Source: Microbacterium gorillae (GTDB taxonomy: Bacteria; Actinomycetota; Actinomycetes; Actinomycetales; Microbacteriaceae). Taken from it: a stretch of DNA of 64,000 nt. Location: positions 109,761-173,760 of the forward strand of contig NZ_LN648870.1 of NCBI RefSeq assembly GCF_000826185.2. Direction: 5' to 3'. The translations under genes and the position numbers were made by a program. The stretch's first letter is position 1, and every line of letters starts with the position of its first letter. This document shows positions 56,988-64,000 of this stretch, in pieces. Under the pieces are notes generated by a model. It had not been told where the DNA came from. It did no database searches and worked only from the letters and a program-made list of their open reading frames with translations.

Positions 56988-58373
56988 TCAGACGATGGGC
57001 CGCAGCTTCGCGGTGAAGTGACGCAGCACGGCCGGCTGCTCGACGATCTGGTAGCCGGGCACCGTATCCGCACGGTCCCGAATGGCGCGCAGCGCATCGG
57101 CGACGACGTCCAGGTGGGACTGCGTGTACACGCGGCGGGGGATCGCGAGGCGGGTGAACTCGGCGACCGCCTGCTGGGGCTCACCCGTCACGGGGTCCGG
57201 ATCCAGGAGGTACGAGCCGATGTCGCAGGAACGGATCCCTGCCTCCAGGTACAGCTCGACGGCGAGCGCGTGCCCGGGGAAGCGGTACCAGGGGATGTGT
57301 GGCAGCAGCGCCCCCGCGTCGACGAAGACCCCGTGCCCGCCGACCGGACGCTGATGCGGGATCCCGTCCTCCAGCAGTCGGTCGGCGAGGTACTCGCTCT
57401 GGCCGAGCCGATAGCGCAGGAAGTTCTCGTCCAGGCCCTCCTTGAGGCCGATCGCAAGGGTCTCCAGGTCCCGTCCGGCGAGACCGCCATAGGTCAGAAA
57501 TCCCTCACCCGCGACGACGTTGGCCTGCAACCCGGCCACGAGGTCCGGGTGCGCGGCGCGGTCCCGGACGGCGATCAGACCGCCCATGGACACGATGGCG
57601 TCCTTCTTCGCGCTCATCGTGAAGGCGTCGGCGAGCGCGAACGTGGTCCGCGTGATCTCACGGATCGAAGCGTCCCGGAACTCCGGTTCGCGGCGTTTGA
57701 CGAAGTAGGCGTTCTCGGCGAAGCGGGCGGCGTCGATCACGAGCAGCACGCCGTGCTCGCGTGCGACGCGGGACGCCTCGCGCATGTTCGCGACGGACAC
57801 CGGCTGCCCGCCGACGGAGTTGTTCGTGATCGTCATCACGATGGCGGCGACGGACTCTCCGCCGTGCTCCGCGAGGAACGCCTCCAGCCGCGGAACGTCG
57901 ATGTTTCCCTTGAACGGGGCGTCGACCTCCACATCGCCGCCCTCCGGGCAGACGAGGTCGACCGGAATGCCACCCGCGAGACCGACGTGCCCGCGAGTGG
58001 TGTCGAAGAAAGTGTTGGAGATGACGTACTGCCCGGGCGTCGTGATGAACGGGAACAGGACCTTCTCCGCGGCTCGCCCCTGGTGCACCGGCTGCACCCA
58101 GTCGTAACCGAAGATCTCGTCCGTCACCTGCATCAGGTGTCGATGGCTGCGTCCACCGGCGTACGCCTCGTCGCCGATCATGAGCCCGGCCCACTGCCGA
58201 TCGCTCAGCGCGCCGGTGCCGGAGTCGGTCAGCAGATCGATGTAGACGTCATCGGAGGAGAGGCCGAAATTGTTGTAGTCCGCCGCGATGATCGCCGCTC
58301 GCCGCTCCTCAGGGGTGGTGATCCGGATCGGCTCGACGGCTTTGATCTTGAACGGCTCGGCCACGTATCCCAT
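56988..58373 (-). CDS. tnaA: Tryptophanase
   Basis: A 461-residue PLP-dependent beta-eliminating lyase cleaving tryptophan to indole, pyruvate and ammonia. [52 protein letters not shown], the PLP Lys in [14 protein letters not shown] (~256-257) and the C-terminal [11 protein letters not shown] align with E. coli TnaA along the whole length. His at ~452 in the terminal motif favours tryptophanase over tyrosine phenol-lyase, which has Phe there. GAGGAG precedes the ATG. No tnaC-like Trp-containing leader or tnaB permease gene is adjacent. Confidence 0.93.
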   Translation of the reverse strand: MGYVAEPFKIKAVEPIRITTPEERRAAIIAADYNNFGLSSDDVYIDLLTDSGTGALSDRQWAGLMIGDEAYAGGRSHRHLMQVTDEIFGYDWVQPVHQGRAAEKVLFPFITTPGQYVISNTFFDTTRGHVGLAGGIPVDLVCPEGGDVEVDAPFKGNIDVPRLEAFLAEHGGESVAAIVMTITNNSVGGQPVSVANMREASRVAREHGVLLVIDAARFAENAYFVKRREPEFRDASIREITRTTFALADAFTMSAKKDAIVSMGGLIAVRDRAAHPDLVAGLQANVVAGEGFLTYGGLAGRDLETLAIGLKEGLDENFLRYRLGQSEYLADRLLEDGIPHQRPVGGHGVFVDAGALLPHIPWYRFPGHALAVELYLEAGIRSCDIGSYLLDPDPVTGEPQQAVAEFTRLAIPRRVYTQSHLDVVADALRAIRDRADTVPGYQIVEQPAVLRHFTAKLRPIV

Positions 58374-58464
58374 GCATGCTCCTCATACGTCGCGACCGGG
58401 GTCTCCGGTCGCGGCGCCCATCCAACCATGAATCGGACGACGGGGGCACCCCGGTGGGTGGGCC

Positions 58465-59175
58465 TCACCCCTCGAGCAACCGCCACTGCACCGTCGGACG
58501 TCCGGCGATGCGCCAGGTGTAGTCGCCGCCGGAGAACCGCGGCCATCCGTCGGGGGAGTCCTCCCACGCCTCCTGCCGGCCGTAGACCGTGCGGTCCAGC
58601 AGTATGTAGCTCATGTCCGCCACCTCGGTGCCGCGATCGGTCGTCCAGTAGGTCTCGTAGACCCGGTCGTCGTCGTCGCGGAGGAAGAACGCGAAGAAGC
58701 CGAAGTCCCGGCCGGCCGGCACCGACGACCCGCGCGCCGAGTACCAGGGCAGCCGATATCCGAGCCAGTCCGCGTATGGACGCGACTCCGCGTAGGTGCC
58801 CTCGCTGAACACCGCGAGAGTGACATCGGCGGCGTTGAGGTATTCGGGCACCTGGATCTGGCTGGATGTGAACGTGCAGCCGATGCACTGTCCCTCGAAG
58901 CCCTGACCGTCGTGCCACATGTGGAAGTAGCCGACGAGCATGCGCCGCCCCTCGAAGGCGGTCACGAACGGCACCACGCCGTCCGGGCCCTCGATCGTGG
59001 CGTCGGCGGGCACCTCGACCATCGGCAGGCGTCGGCGTGCGGCCGCGATGGCGTCGCCCTCGCGCGTGTGCTTCTTCTCCCGGACGAGCAGGGTATCCAG
59101 TTCCCGTTGCCACGCCTCGCGCGTTGTGGTCTCGGGGCGTGCGTCCGCGCTGACGGACCGGATCGGCAGTCTCAT
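58465..59175 (-). CDS. DUF899 family thioredoxin-like protein
   Basis: A 236-residue protein. LDTLLVREKKHTREGDAIAA is the DUF899 start. YFHMWHDGQGFEGQCIGCTF carries a CIGC pair, and YETYWTTDRGTEVADMSYIL the conserved C-terminal block. The family has a thioredoxin-like fold and unknown function. The ATG at 59175 is chosen because GGAGGA is 7 nt upstream; an ATG at 59181 is too close to it. The start overlaps the region just after the hydrolase stop (59178), so the two form an operon divergent from an HxlR gene. Confidence 0.88.
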   Translation of the reverse strand: MRLPIRSVSADARPETTTREAWQRELDTLLVREKKHTREGDAIAAARRRLPMVEVPADATIEGPDGVVPFVTAFEGRRMLVGYFHMWHDGQGFEGQCIGCTFTSSQIQVPEYLNAADVTLAVFSEGTYAESRPYADWLGYRLPWYSARGSSVPAGRDFGFFAFFLRDDDDRVYETYWTTDRGTEVADMSYILLDRTVYGRQEAWEDSPDGWPRFSGGDYTWRIAGRPTVQWRLLEG

Positions 59176-59177
59176 GA

Positions 59178-59957
59178 TCATTCCTCCGTTGCCAGGAAGC
59201 CGACGAGCACGTCGGCGAGCGTCGCGTCGTCCACGCCGTGCCATTGCCCGGGCACCGCGACGGCCCGGGCGTTCGGCATCACCGCCACGAGCTGCTCGGC
59301 CCACATCGCCATCTCGGGCACGGTGTGGTCGCTGCGGATCAGCAGGGTGGGGTTCGCAAGGCCGGCGAACGCCGACGCGTCCGCGCCGGGCAGGAACTCC
59401 AGTTCGTGCAGCATCGTCGGGGCGTTGGCGAGATCGCGGTCCGTCGCCGGAATCGTGGCGAGGACCTCGGGCGGCACGCCGACGATCTCGGTCAGGTAGA
59501 TCTGGCGCGCGGCCGCGGGATCGGTCGGCATCAGCGTCGCAATGCGCTCCCGCTCGTCGGGCCAGTCCTCGGTGATCAACGGCGGCTCGAGCAGCGCGAG
59601 ACGTCGGATCGGCGCGCCGGCACCTGCGGCGAGGAGAGCCAGCACCGCTCCGGACGAGAATCCGTACGCATCCACCGGTCCATCGACGAGCGCGGTGAGG
59701 GCGGTGATGTCCTCGAACTCCCGCTCGAGGGCGTACGGGAGAGTGCTGGGCGAGGCGCCGTTGCCGCGGCGGTCGTACGAGATCACGGTGAAGTTCGCGG
59801 CGAGCTCGTCGGCGAGGGTCGGTTGCGGCGTGCTCACGCGGTCGCAACTCACGCAGTTCATCAACAGGAGAGCCGGGCCCGATCCCTGGATCGTGTAGGC
59901 GATGGGGGTGCCGTCCGCGGACGTGGCGACACCATTGATTCGTGTCTGAACGGTCAT
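59178..59957 (-). CDS. Alpha/beta hydrolase
   Basis: A 259-residue alpha/beta-fold hydrolase. The nucleophile Ser is in DAYGFSSGAVLALL (G-F-S-S-G), the oxyanion region in PALLLMNCVSCD, LIRSDHTVPEMAMW is the Asp-region strand and GQWHGVDDATL the catalytic His. No signal peptide. Substrate unknown. First gene of a two-gene unit with the DUF899 protein. Divergent from an HxlR-type regulator across a 61-bp AT-rich gap, which suggests control by it. Confidence 0.87.
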   Translation of the reverse strand: MTVQTRINGVATSADGTPIAYTIQGSGPALLLMNCVSCDRVSTPQPTLADELAANFTVISYDRRGNGASPSTLPYALEREFEDITALTALVDGPVDAYGFSSGAVLALLAAGAGAPIRRLALLEPPLITEDWPDERERIATLMPTDPAAARQIYLTEIVGVPPEVLATIPATDRDLANAPTMLHELEFLPGADASAFAGLANPTLLIRSDHTVPEMAMWAEQLVAVMPNARAVAVPGQWHGVDDATLADVLVGFLATEE

Positions 59958-59970
59958 GGACTTTATTAAA

Positions 59971-59986
59971 CATATCCGGAACTATG
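59971..59986. promoter_or_regulatory. Possible HxlR operator
   Basis: CATA-TCCGGAAC-TATG in the AT-rich divergent gap. It is the only palindrome seen there, and the arms are short. Confidence 0.3.
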
Positions 59987-60006
59987 CGGTCAAGAGTTTT
60001 CTCACT

Positions 60007-60012
60007 TAGGAT
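60007..60012 (+). promoter_or_regulatory. -10 box TAGGAT, leaderless promoter of the HxlR gene
   Basis: TAGGAT ends 6 nt before the ATG at 60019, which places the transcript start on the initiation codon. Confidence 0.6.
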
Positions 60013-60018
60013 TGGGGC

Positions 60019-60741
60019 ATGCCGATCCGCCGCTCGTACGCCGAACACGGCGACGCCTGCGTCGGTGCGCACGGGGTGGAGCTGATCGGCGAGGTCTGGA
60101 CCTATCCGCTGCTGCGCGAGATGTTCCTCGGGCCCAAGCGCTTCGGTGAACTGCTGGTCCTCGTGCACGGCATCACGCCCGCCGTGCTGACCTCGCGGCT
60201 GCGGGAGATGGAGCGTCGCGGCCTGGTGCGCTCCGCTCGCCTCGCCCCACCCGCGCGGGGGAGCGTCTATGAGCTCACCGACTGGGGGCACGCGTTGGAG
60301 CCACTGGTCGAGGGGCTCTCGCGCTGGGCGCACGGCTCGACGACGCGGGAGATCGAGGACACCGGGCTCACTCCCGACGGCGCGGTGCTGGCGCTGAAGA
60401 CCATGGCCGGCCCCGGACCGGCCGTCCCCGTACGCATCGCCGCCGAACTGCGCGACGAGCGGACCGAGCGTCGGGAGACCTATACCTACACGCTCGAATG
60501 GGACGGCGGCGGCGTGCGGGCGGTGCGCGGAGCGCTCGCCGGCACGGTCGCCACGGTGCGGGGTGACTCCACTGCGCTCGCCTGGGCGGTGTTCGGTGCG
60601 GACGGCGGGTCGATGACCCGCGGTGACGGGCTGGAGGTCTCCGGAGACGTCGCGCTCCTGGACGCTCTGGCCGCTGCGGCTCGCGACGGCTCCGAGCGCG
60701 CGGCCGCCACGGCGGCACCGGCTTGGACCCCCGAACTCTGA
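60019..60741 (+). CDS. HxlR-type winged-helix regulator with C-terminal SCP2-like domain
   Basis: A 240-residue protein. Residues ~1-105 are an HxlR winged helix (ELIGEVWTYPLLREMFLGPK, then ITPAVLTSRLREMERRGLV), preceded by Cys at 14 (GDACVG). Residues ~115-235 add an alpha/beta domain (VRIAAELRDERTERRETYTY, then GDSTALAWAVFGADGG) resembling the sterol-carrier-like ligand domain of longer HxlR proteins. That suggests a hydrophobic ligand. Divergent from the hydrolase-DUF899 pair. The start is fixed by the -10 box 6 nt upstream. Confidence 0.85.
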   Translation: MPIRRSYAEHGDACVGAHGVELIGEVWTYPLLREMFLGPKRFGELLVLVHGITPAVLTSRLREMERRGLVRSARLAPPARGSVYELTDWGHALEPLVEGLSRWAHGSTTREIEDTGLTPDGAVLALKTMAGPGPAVPVRIAAELRDERTERRETYTYTLEWDGGGVRAVRGALAGTVATVRGDSTALAWAVFGADGGSMTRGDGLEVSGDVALLDALAAAARDGSERAAATAAPAWTPEL

Positions 60742-60778
60742 GGTACGCCGCGGGGTTCCGACCTGCGTGCGCCCGGCG

Positions 60779-60784
60779 TATCGT
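60779..60784 (+). promoter_or_regulatory. -10 box TATCGT, leaderless promoter of the DUF2277 gene
   Basis: TATCGT ends 7 nt before the ATG at 60792. Confidence 0.55.
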
Positions 60785-60791
60785 CGGCGGC

Positions 60792-61079
60792 ATGTGCCGG
60801 AACATCCACACGCTCCACAACTTCGAACCCGCCGCCACCTCCGACGAGGTGCACGCGGCGGCGCTGCAGTACGTCCGCAAGGTCGCGGGCACCACGAAAC
60901 CGTCGAAGGTGAATCAGGACGCGTTCGACCGCGCCGTCGCCACAATCGCCCACGCGACCCAGCACCTTCTCGACGATCTGGTCACAGCGGCGCCGCCGAA
61001 GAACCGCGAGGAGGAAGCCGCGAAGGCCCGTGCCCGGGCGGTCGCCTCCGGTCGGTACGCGACGACATCCGCCGCCTGA
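60792..61079 (+). CDS. DUF2277 family small protein
   Basis: A 95-residue protein: MCRNIHTLHNFEPAATSDEV, AALQYVRKVAGTTKPSKVNQ and LVTAAPPKNREEEAAKARAR are the conserved DUF2277 blocks. Function unknown. The family N terminus MCRNI with Cys2 is preserved, which supports the start at 60792, as does the -10 box 7 nt upstream. It stands alone after the HxlR gene. Confidence 0.88.
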   Translation: MCRNIHTLHNFEPAATSDEVHAAALQYVRKVAGTTKPSKVNQDAFDRAVATIAHATQHLLDDLVTAAPPKNREEEAAKARARAVASGRYATTSAA

Positions 61080-61116
61080 CGCGTTCATTCATGGCGTGAA
61101 TCTGAAGCCGACCCCC

Positions 61117-61266
61117 TTACGGAAAGTGCGGGCCGAACCCGTAGCGGAACACCAGCCGGTCGGCCTCGGCTCGGATTCGAGCGTGGGCGTCCTCGCGTCG
61201 CGGGTCCGGCGAGGGGGCGACCGTCTGGTGGTGGAACTGACGAGGCTTGCGTGCTTTCTGGAACAT
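61117..61266 (-). CDS. Small protein 1 of the DUF5937-regulator array
   Basis: A 49-residue basic protein, MFQKARKPRQFHHQTV... ending RAEADRLVFRYGFGPHFP. It is called a gene because two further small proteins with the same MF start, a basic N terminus, an aromatic C terminus (FRYGFG, SWFLG, LWSGFG) and a similar upstream stretch (GGACGCTGGGGAC before the ATG) recur in the same place next to each regulator. No family is recognised. Divergent from the regulator at 61416 across a palindrome-rich gap. Confidence 0.6.
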   Translation of the reverse strand: MFQKARKPRQFHHQTVAPSPDPRREDAHARIRAEADRLVFRYGFGPHFP

Positions 61267-61300
61267 GTCCCCAGCGTCCGCTCGGTCCGGACGGCGCGCA

Positions 61301-61324
61301 CCGATTCGGATGGTCCCGAATCGG
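61301..61324. promoter_or_regulatory. Putative regulator operator A1
   Basis: CCGATTCGG-N6-CCGAATCGG, a perfect 9-bp inverted repeat preceded by GCGCA. The GCGCACCGATTCGG half recurs at 62623-62636. Confidence 0.6.
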
Positions 61325-61355
61325 CGCCGATTCCGCCCCTCACCGCCGAGCGTTC

Positions 61356-61385
61356 GCCAGGATTCGGCTGAGATCGAATCCTGGC
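61356..61385. promoter_or_regulatory. Putative regulator operator A2
   Basis: GCCAGGATTCG-N8-CGAATCCTGGC, a perfect 11-bp inverted repeat ending 18 bp before the -10 box of the first regulator gene, so it covers the -35 region. Confidence 0.6.
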
Positions 61386-61403
61386 GTTGTCGGACACCCA
61401 ACC

Positions 61404-61409
61404 TAGGCT
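61404..61409 (+). promoter_or_regulatory. -10 box TAGGCT, leaderless promoter of regulator 1
   Basis: TAGGCT ends 6 nt before the ATG at 61416. Confidence 0.6.
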
Positions 61410-61415
61410 CGAAGC

Positions 61416-62420
61416 ATGTTCCTCCCTCTGGAGTACGACGACCTGGCGCGGATCCGCTTCGTGGTCTCGCCGTGGTGGGAGACGGTCACGGCCGTGCGCG
61501 CGGTCGTCGTGGACCCGGCGCTGCATCGTCGCTGGCGCACCGAGGTGGTCGGCATGATGCGGCGCGACCCCGCGTTCGGCGTGCACTGGCCGCTGCTGCG
61601 GGCGTTCATCGGACGAGACCAGTTCATCGCGGACGCGCTGACACCGTCGTCCACCCACGATGAGTCCTTCGACGAGACACGACGGCGTGTCATCGCGCAG
61701 CCCCTCGACCTCTGGCAGGCGGACCTCGTGCGGCTGCGCGAGGCGCCGGCACGGCCGGACACGGTCGAGATTCTGGCGACGTTCGAGGCGGACCCGGCCG
61801 ACGGCGTCGCGCGGCTGGTGGCGGCGACCACGTGGTTCTGGGAGCTCGCGGTCGAGCCGCACTGGGAACGGCTGAACGCGCTGCTCGTCGCTGACATCGA
61901 GCATCGTGCCCGCCTGCTGTCGCGCGGCGGCGTGGAGGAGATGCTGCGCACACTCCATCCGCTCGTGACGCGCGTCCCCGGCGGACTGGACATCGCAGGT
62001 AAGACCTGCACGCTCTGCAACGGCGTCGCCGGCGAAGGGTTGACCCTGGTACCGTCCCTGTTCGCGTGGCCGGGTGCGCTGGTCCTGGATCGCAAGCCGT
62101 TCATCCGCACACTCACGTACACACCGCGCGGAGCGGGCACGATGTGGGAGGAGCGGGAGTGCGACCCGGAGTCGGCCTCGCTCGGTCAGCTCATCGGCAC
62201 CACCCGCGCCGCCATCCTGCTGGCCGCGGACGTGCCGATGACCACCACGCAACTCGCGGTGCAGCTGCAGATGGCGCCCGCGACCGTGAGCGCACACCTG
62301 AAGGTGCTCGCCGGCACGCGCATCGTGCGTCCATTCCGCCGCGGCCGCGAGGTGTACTACGAGCGGACGGATCTGGGGGCGCGGTTCGCGACGCCCGTGG
62401 ACGAGGTCGTCCCGACCTGA
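61416..62420 (+). CDS. ArsR-like regulator with DUF5937 domain, copy 1
   Basis: A 334-residue protein. The long N-terminal part (~1-255) is DUF5937-like (LARIRFVVSPWWETVTAVRA, then LVPSLFAWPGALVLDRKPF). The C-terminal ~75 residues are an ArsR-type winged helix (TTTQLAVQLQMAPATVSAHL, then RGREVYYERTDLG). Transcription factor of unknown ligand. Actinobacterial relatives often sit beside efflux genes, but here a small-protein gene is divergent and a paralogue follows. Start supported by the -10 box. It ends 1 bp from the convergent small gene. Confidence 0.87.
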   Translation: MFLPLEYDDLARIRFVVSPWWETVTAVRAVVVDPALHRRWRTEVVGMMRRDPAFGVHWPLLRAFIGRDQFIADALTPSSTHDESFDETRRRVIAQPLDLWQADLVRLREAPARPDTVEILATFEADPADGVARLVAATTWFWELAVEPHWERLNALLVADIEHRARLLSRGGVEEMLRTLHPLVTRVPGGLDIAGKTCTLCNGVAGEGLTLVPSLFAWPGALVLDRKPFIRTLTYTPRGAGTMWEERECDPESASLGQLIGTTRAAILLAADVPMTTTQLAVQLQMAPATVSAHLKVLAGTRIVRPFRRGREVYYERTDLGARFATPVDEVVPT

Positions 62421-62421
62421 C

Positions 62422-62592
62422 TCAGCGCGGGCCGAGGAACCACGAGACCAGTGCGGTTCGTTCGTCGGAGCTGGCCGCGTAGGGGTCGGCGGGACGATCG
62501 ATGGCGCCGCGGTCGAGGAACTCGTCGATCGCGGCCGGGCGCTGGGGTACCGAGTGCTCGGGGCGCCGCGGGGTGCGGACTCGTTTGAACAT
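62422..62592 (-). CDS. Small protein 2 of the DUF5937-regulator array
   Basis: A 56-residue protein, MFKRVRTPRRPEHSVP... ending SDERTALVSWFLGPR. It has the same plan as the small proteins at 61117 and 63713. The stretch before its ATG (GGACGAGGCTGAGTCC) is similar to theirs. Divergent from regulator 2 and nearly touching the end of regulator 1. Unknown function; possibly membrane- or regulator-interacting, but no evidence either way. Confidence 0.6.
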   Translation of the reverse strand: MFKRVRTPRRPEHSVPQRPAAIDEFLDRGAIDRPADPYAASSDERTALVSWFLGPR

Positions 62593-62625
62593 GGACTCAG
62601 CCTCGTCCGGCCCCTCGAGAAGCGC

Positions 62626-62650
62626 ACCGATTCGGCACTGGCCGAACGGT
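62626..62650. promoter_or_regulatory. Putative regulator operator B
   Basis: ACCGATTCGGC-ACTG-GCCGAACGGT: inverted repeat with one extra base in the left arm. It shares GCGCACCGATTCGG with operator A1. A further half-site GCCGAATCG lies at 62674-62682. Confidence 0.55.
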
Positions 62651-62706
62651 GCCGCAGGCCCGATCCGGTCACAGCCGAATCGACGCGCGCGCACAGCGAG
62701 CGGGCA

Positions 62707-62712
62707 TACCGT
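62707..62712 (+). promoter_or_regulatory. -10 box TACCGT, leaderless promoter of regulator 2
   Basis: TACCGT ends 5 nt before the ATG at 62718. Confidence 0.5.
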
Positions 62713-62717
62713 GAGAC

Positions 62718-63698
62718 ATGCTCATCACCCTGAGTGCGCAGGATCTCGCTCACATCCGGCTGCTCGTCTCGCCGTGGTGGGAGACGCTCGCCGCGGTGCG
62801 GACCATCCTGCATCAGCCCGCGCTGCATCGGGCGTGGGCGAAACGCACCCTCGCGGACATGGCGGAGGACCGCGCCGGTCCGGGTCACTGGGATGTCCTG
62901 CGCACCTTCGTGGTCCATGACCGGATGATCGCGGGCGTCCTCACGCCGACGCCGTCGCGGGATGAGACCTTCGAGGAGTCCGTGGAACGTGTCCTGGCCC
63001 AGGACGACACGGTCTGGTTCGCCGATCTCGAACGGGCCCGGAATCGGGTGGAGCGACCGCAGAGTCAGCTCGTGATCGAGCGGTTCGAGGCGGACCTCGA
63101 CGCGGGTCGTGACGAGGTTGCCGCGGCCGCTCGCTGGTTCTGGCACCTCGCCGTCGAGCCGTCCTGGGAGCGGATTCACGCGCTGCAACTGGCCGATATC
63201 GCGCACCGCTCGGGGCTGATCGCCCGCGGTGGGCTGGAGGAGGTGCTGCAGACCCTGCATCCGCAGGTGATGCGCGTCCCGGACGGACTGGAGCTGCAGG
63301 GGGACTGCACGAGTGTCGGGGCCGGCGGTCGCGGGCCCGGTCTCATCCTGCTGCCCTGCGTGTTCGCGTGGCCCGGCACGTTCGTGCTCAACCGTGCTCC
63401 GTTCACGCCGACGTTGACGTACTCGCCGCGCGGTGCCGGGGCGCTGTGGGACCGGCCGGTCGATGCGCACGCGTCGCCGCTGAACGCCCTGCTCGGGGGA
63501 ATGCGGGCGACGATCCTGCTGCACCTGGATGTGCCGATGACCACCACACAGCTGGCCGTCCAGCTGATGACGGCGGCGGCCACGGTGAGCGATCACCTGA
63601 AGGTGCTCGCTGCGGCGGACCTGCTGCAGTCGGTCCGCCGCGGGCGGGAGGTCTACTACTCCCGCACCGCGCGCGGCGACGAACTGTGCCGGGCCTGA
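62718..63698 (+). CDS. ArsR-like regulator with DUF5937 domain, copy 2
   Basis: A 326-residue paralogue of the product at 61416. It shares HIRLLVSPWWETLAAVRTIL, WFWHLAVEPSWERIHALQ, LLPCVFAWPGTFVLNRAPF, and a C-terminal ArsR winged helix (TTTQLAVQLMTAAATVSDHL, then RGREVYYSRTARG). The two proteins align end to end, so they arose by duplication of a unit that includes the small divergent gene and operator. Ligand unknown. The -10 box at 62707 supports the start. Confidence 0.87.
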   Translation: MLITLSAQDLAHIRLLVSPWWETLAAVRTILHQPALHRAWAKRTLADMAEDRAGPGHWDVLRTFVVHDRMIAGVLTPTPSRDETFEESVERVLAQDDTVWFADLERARNRVERPQSQLVIERFEADLDAGRDEVAAAARWFWHLAVEPSWERIHALQLADIAHRSGLIARGGLEEVLQTLHPQVMRVPDGLELQGDCTSVGAGGRGPGLILLPCVFAWPGTFVLNRAPFTPTLTYSPRGAGALWDRPVDAHASPLNALLGGMRATILLHLDVPMTTTQLAVQLMTAAATVSDHLKVLAAADLLQSVRRGREVYYSRTARGDELCRA

Positions 63699-63712
63699 GG
63701 CGGCGGCCTCGC

Positions 63713-63892
63713 TCAGCGGAGTCGGCCGAAGCCGGACCAGAGGAGCGATGCCGCGCGCTCGCGGTCGACGCGGTCGTACGCGTCCTCGATCGGCCCCGGA
63801 AGACCGAGACGGACGTGCTCGTCGACGTCGGCCCCGGTGATCATCCGGGTCGAGCGGCGGGTGGTGTGCGGGGTGGAGGCGATGTGGAACAT
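63713..63892 (-). CDS. Small protein 3 of the DUF5937-regulator array
   Basis: A 59-residue protein, MFHIASTPHTTRRSTR... ending RERAASLLWSGFGRLR. GGACGCTGTGGTC precedes the ATG, nearly as for small protein 1 (GGACGCTGGGGAC). An in-frame ATG at 63919 would add 9 residues, but the MF start is shared by all three. It is followed toward the window end by a GCCGAACGG half-site and a TAGGGT box, which predicts a third regulator just outside. Confidence 0.6.
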   Translation of the reverse strand: MFHIASTPHTTRRSTRMITGADVDEHVRLGLPGPIEDAYDRVDRERAASLLWSGFGRLR

Positions 63893-63993
63893 GACCACAG
63901 CGTCCGTCGTCGTCGGCATCGGCGCCTCGATCCGGTGAGCGCCGAACGGTCGTGGTCCCGTATCCGCCGGGCAGCGCTCACAGGCGGCGCGGG

Positions 63994-63999
63994 TAGGGT
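63994..63999 (+). promoter_or_regulatory. -10 box TAGGGT at the window end, predicting a third regulator gene
   Basis: By the spacing seen for the other units, TAGGGT here would place a start codon at about 64005-64006, just beyond the window. The gap from 63893 also contains GCCGAACGG (63932-63940), as in operator B. Confidence 0.4.
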
Positions 64000-64000
64000 G

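Noticed and set aside
59176..60945. N-terminal extension of the DUF899 frame to ~826 codons
   Set aside because: The extra ~590 codons run through the hydrolase and HxlR genes and show no family features. The DUF899 start with GGAGGA at 59175 is sufficient.
61089..63596. An ~835-codon minus-strand frame across the regulator array
   Set aside because: It is fully antisense to two paralogous regulators with good motifs and leaderless promoters, and its translation is Arg/Gly/His-rich without recognisable domains.

Overview
The window is a high-GC actinobacterial chromosome segment, most likely from a Microbacterium-type member of the Microbacteriaceae. The inference rests on base composition, protein-level resemblance, the gene order of the S10-spc-alpha ribosomal block, the RmlC-RmlD fusion, a ribosomal protein L17 with an actinobacterial C-terminal domain, and many start codons placed 5-8 nt after a TANNNT -10 box (leaderless mRNAs). 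There is no integrase, transposase, rRNA gene, canonical tRNA gene or CRISPR array.

Layout. 1-8.2 kb: a wall/capsular polysaccharide locus with five glycosyltransferase or pyruvyltransferase genes and a dTDP-rhamnose set rmlA-rmlB-rmlCD. 8.3-10.7 kb: a DUF4012 membrane protein and a small orphan antitoxin-like protein. 11.2-29.2 kb: the ribosomal superoperon rpsJ to rplE, then rpsH to rplO, secY-adk-map, an inserted DsbA-VKOR-DsbA disulfide module, and infA-rpmJ-rpsM-rpsK-rpoA-rplQ. 29.4-39.4 kb: truA, an endonuclease/phosphatase-fold protein, rplM-rpsI-glmM, ppx, coaA, and the tightly overlapping glmS-acpS-alr-tsaE run (wall precursors, CoA/ACP, t6A). 39.5-45.3 kb: a divergent reductase/TetR pair, tsaB, a duplicated and frameshifted rimI, tsaD, a THUMP-like methyltransferase, and groES under two CIRCE operators. 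45.3-55.4 kb: rarD, a branched-chain amino-acid ABC transporter (binding protein on +, livHMGF on -), guaB and a SulP transporter. 55.4-64 kb is accessory: RtcB RNA ligase with a tRNA-like RNA module in its leader, a 30-codon gene, tryptophanase, a DUF899 protein, a hydrolase, an HxlR regulator, a DUF2277 protein, and a repeating array of ArsR/DUF5937 regulators with divergent small proteins.

The least expected items are: (1) a 54-nt tRNA-like module with acceptor, D and T arms and an encoded CCA but no anticodon arm, just upstream of rtcB; (2) three copies of a 116-bp palindromic intergenic element aligned in fixed register; (3) a 116-bp tandem duplication that splits rimI, with the second half able to restart at a GTGA overlap; (4) tandem small-protein/DUF5937-regulator units with a shared operator; (5) a LivH permease carrying a secreted-type beta domain at its N terminus. 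Everything here comes from reading the sequence. No database search or folding program was run.
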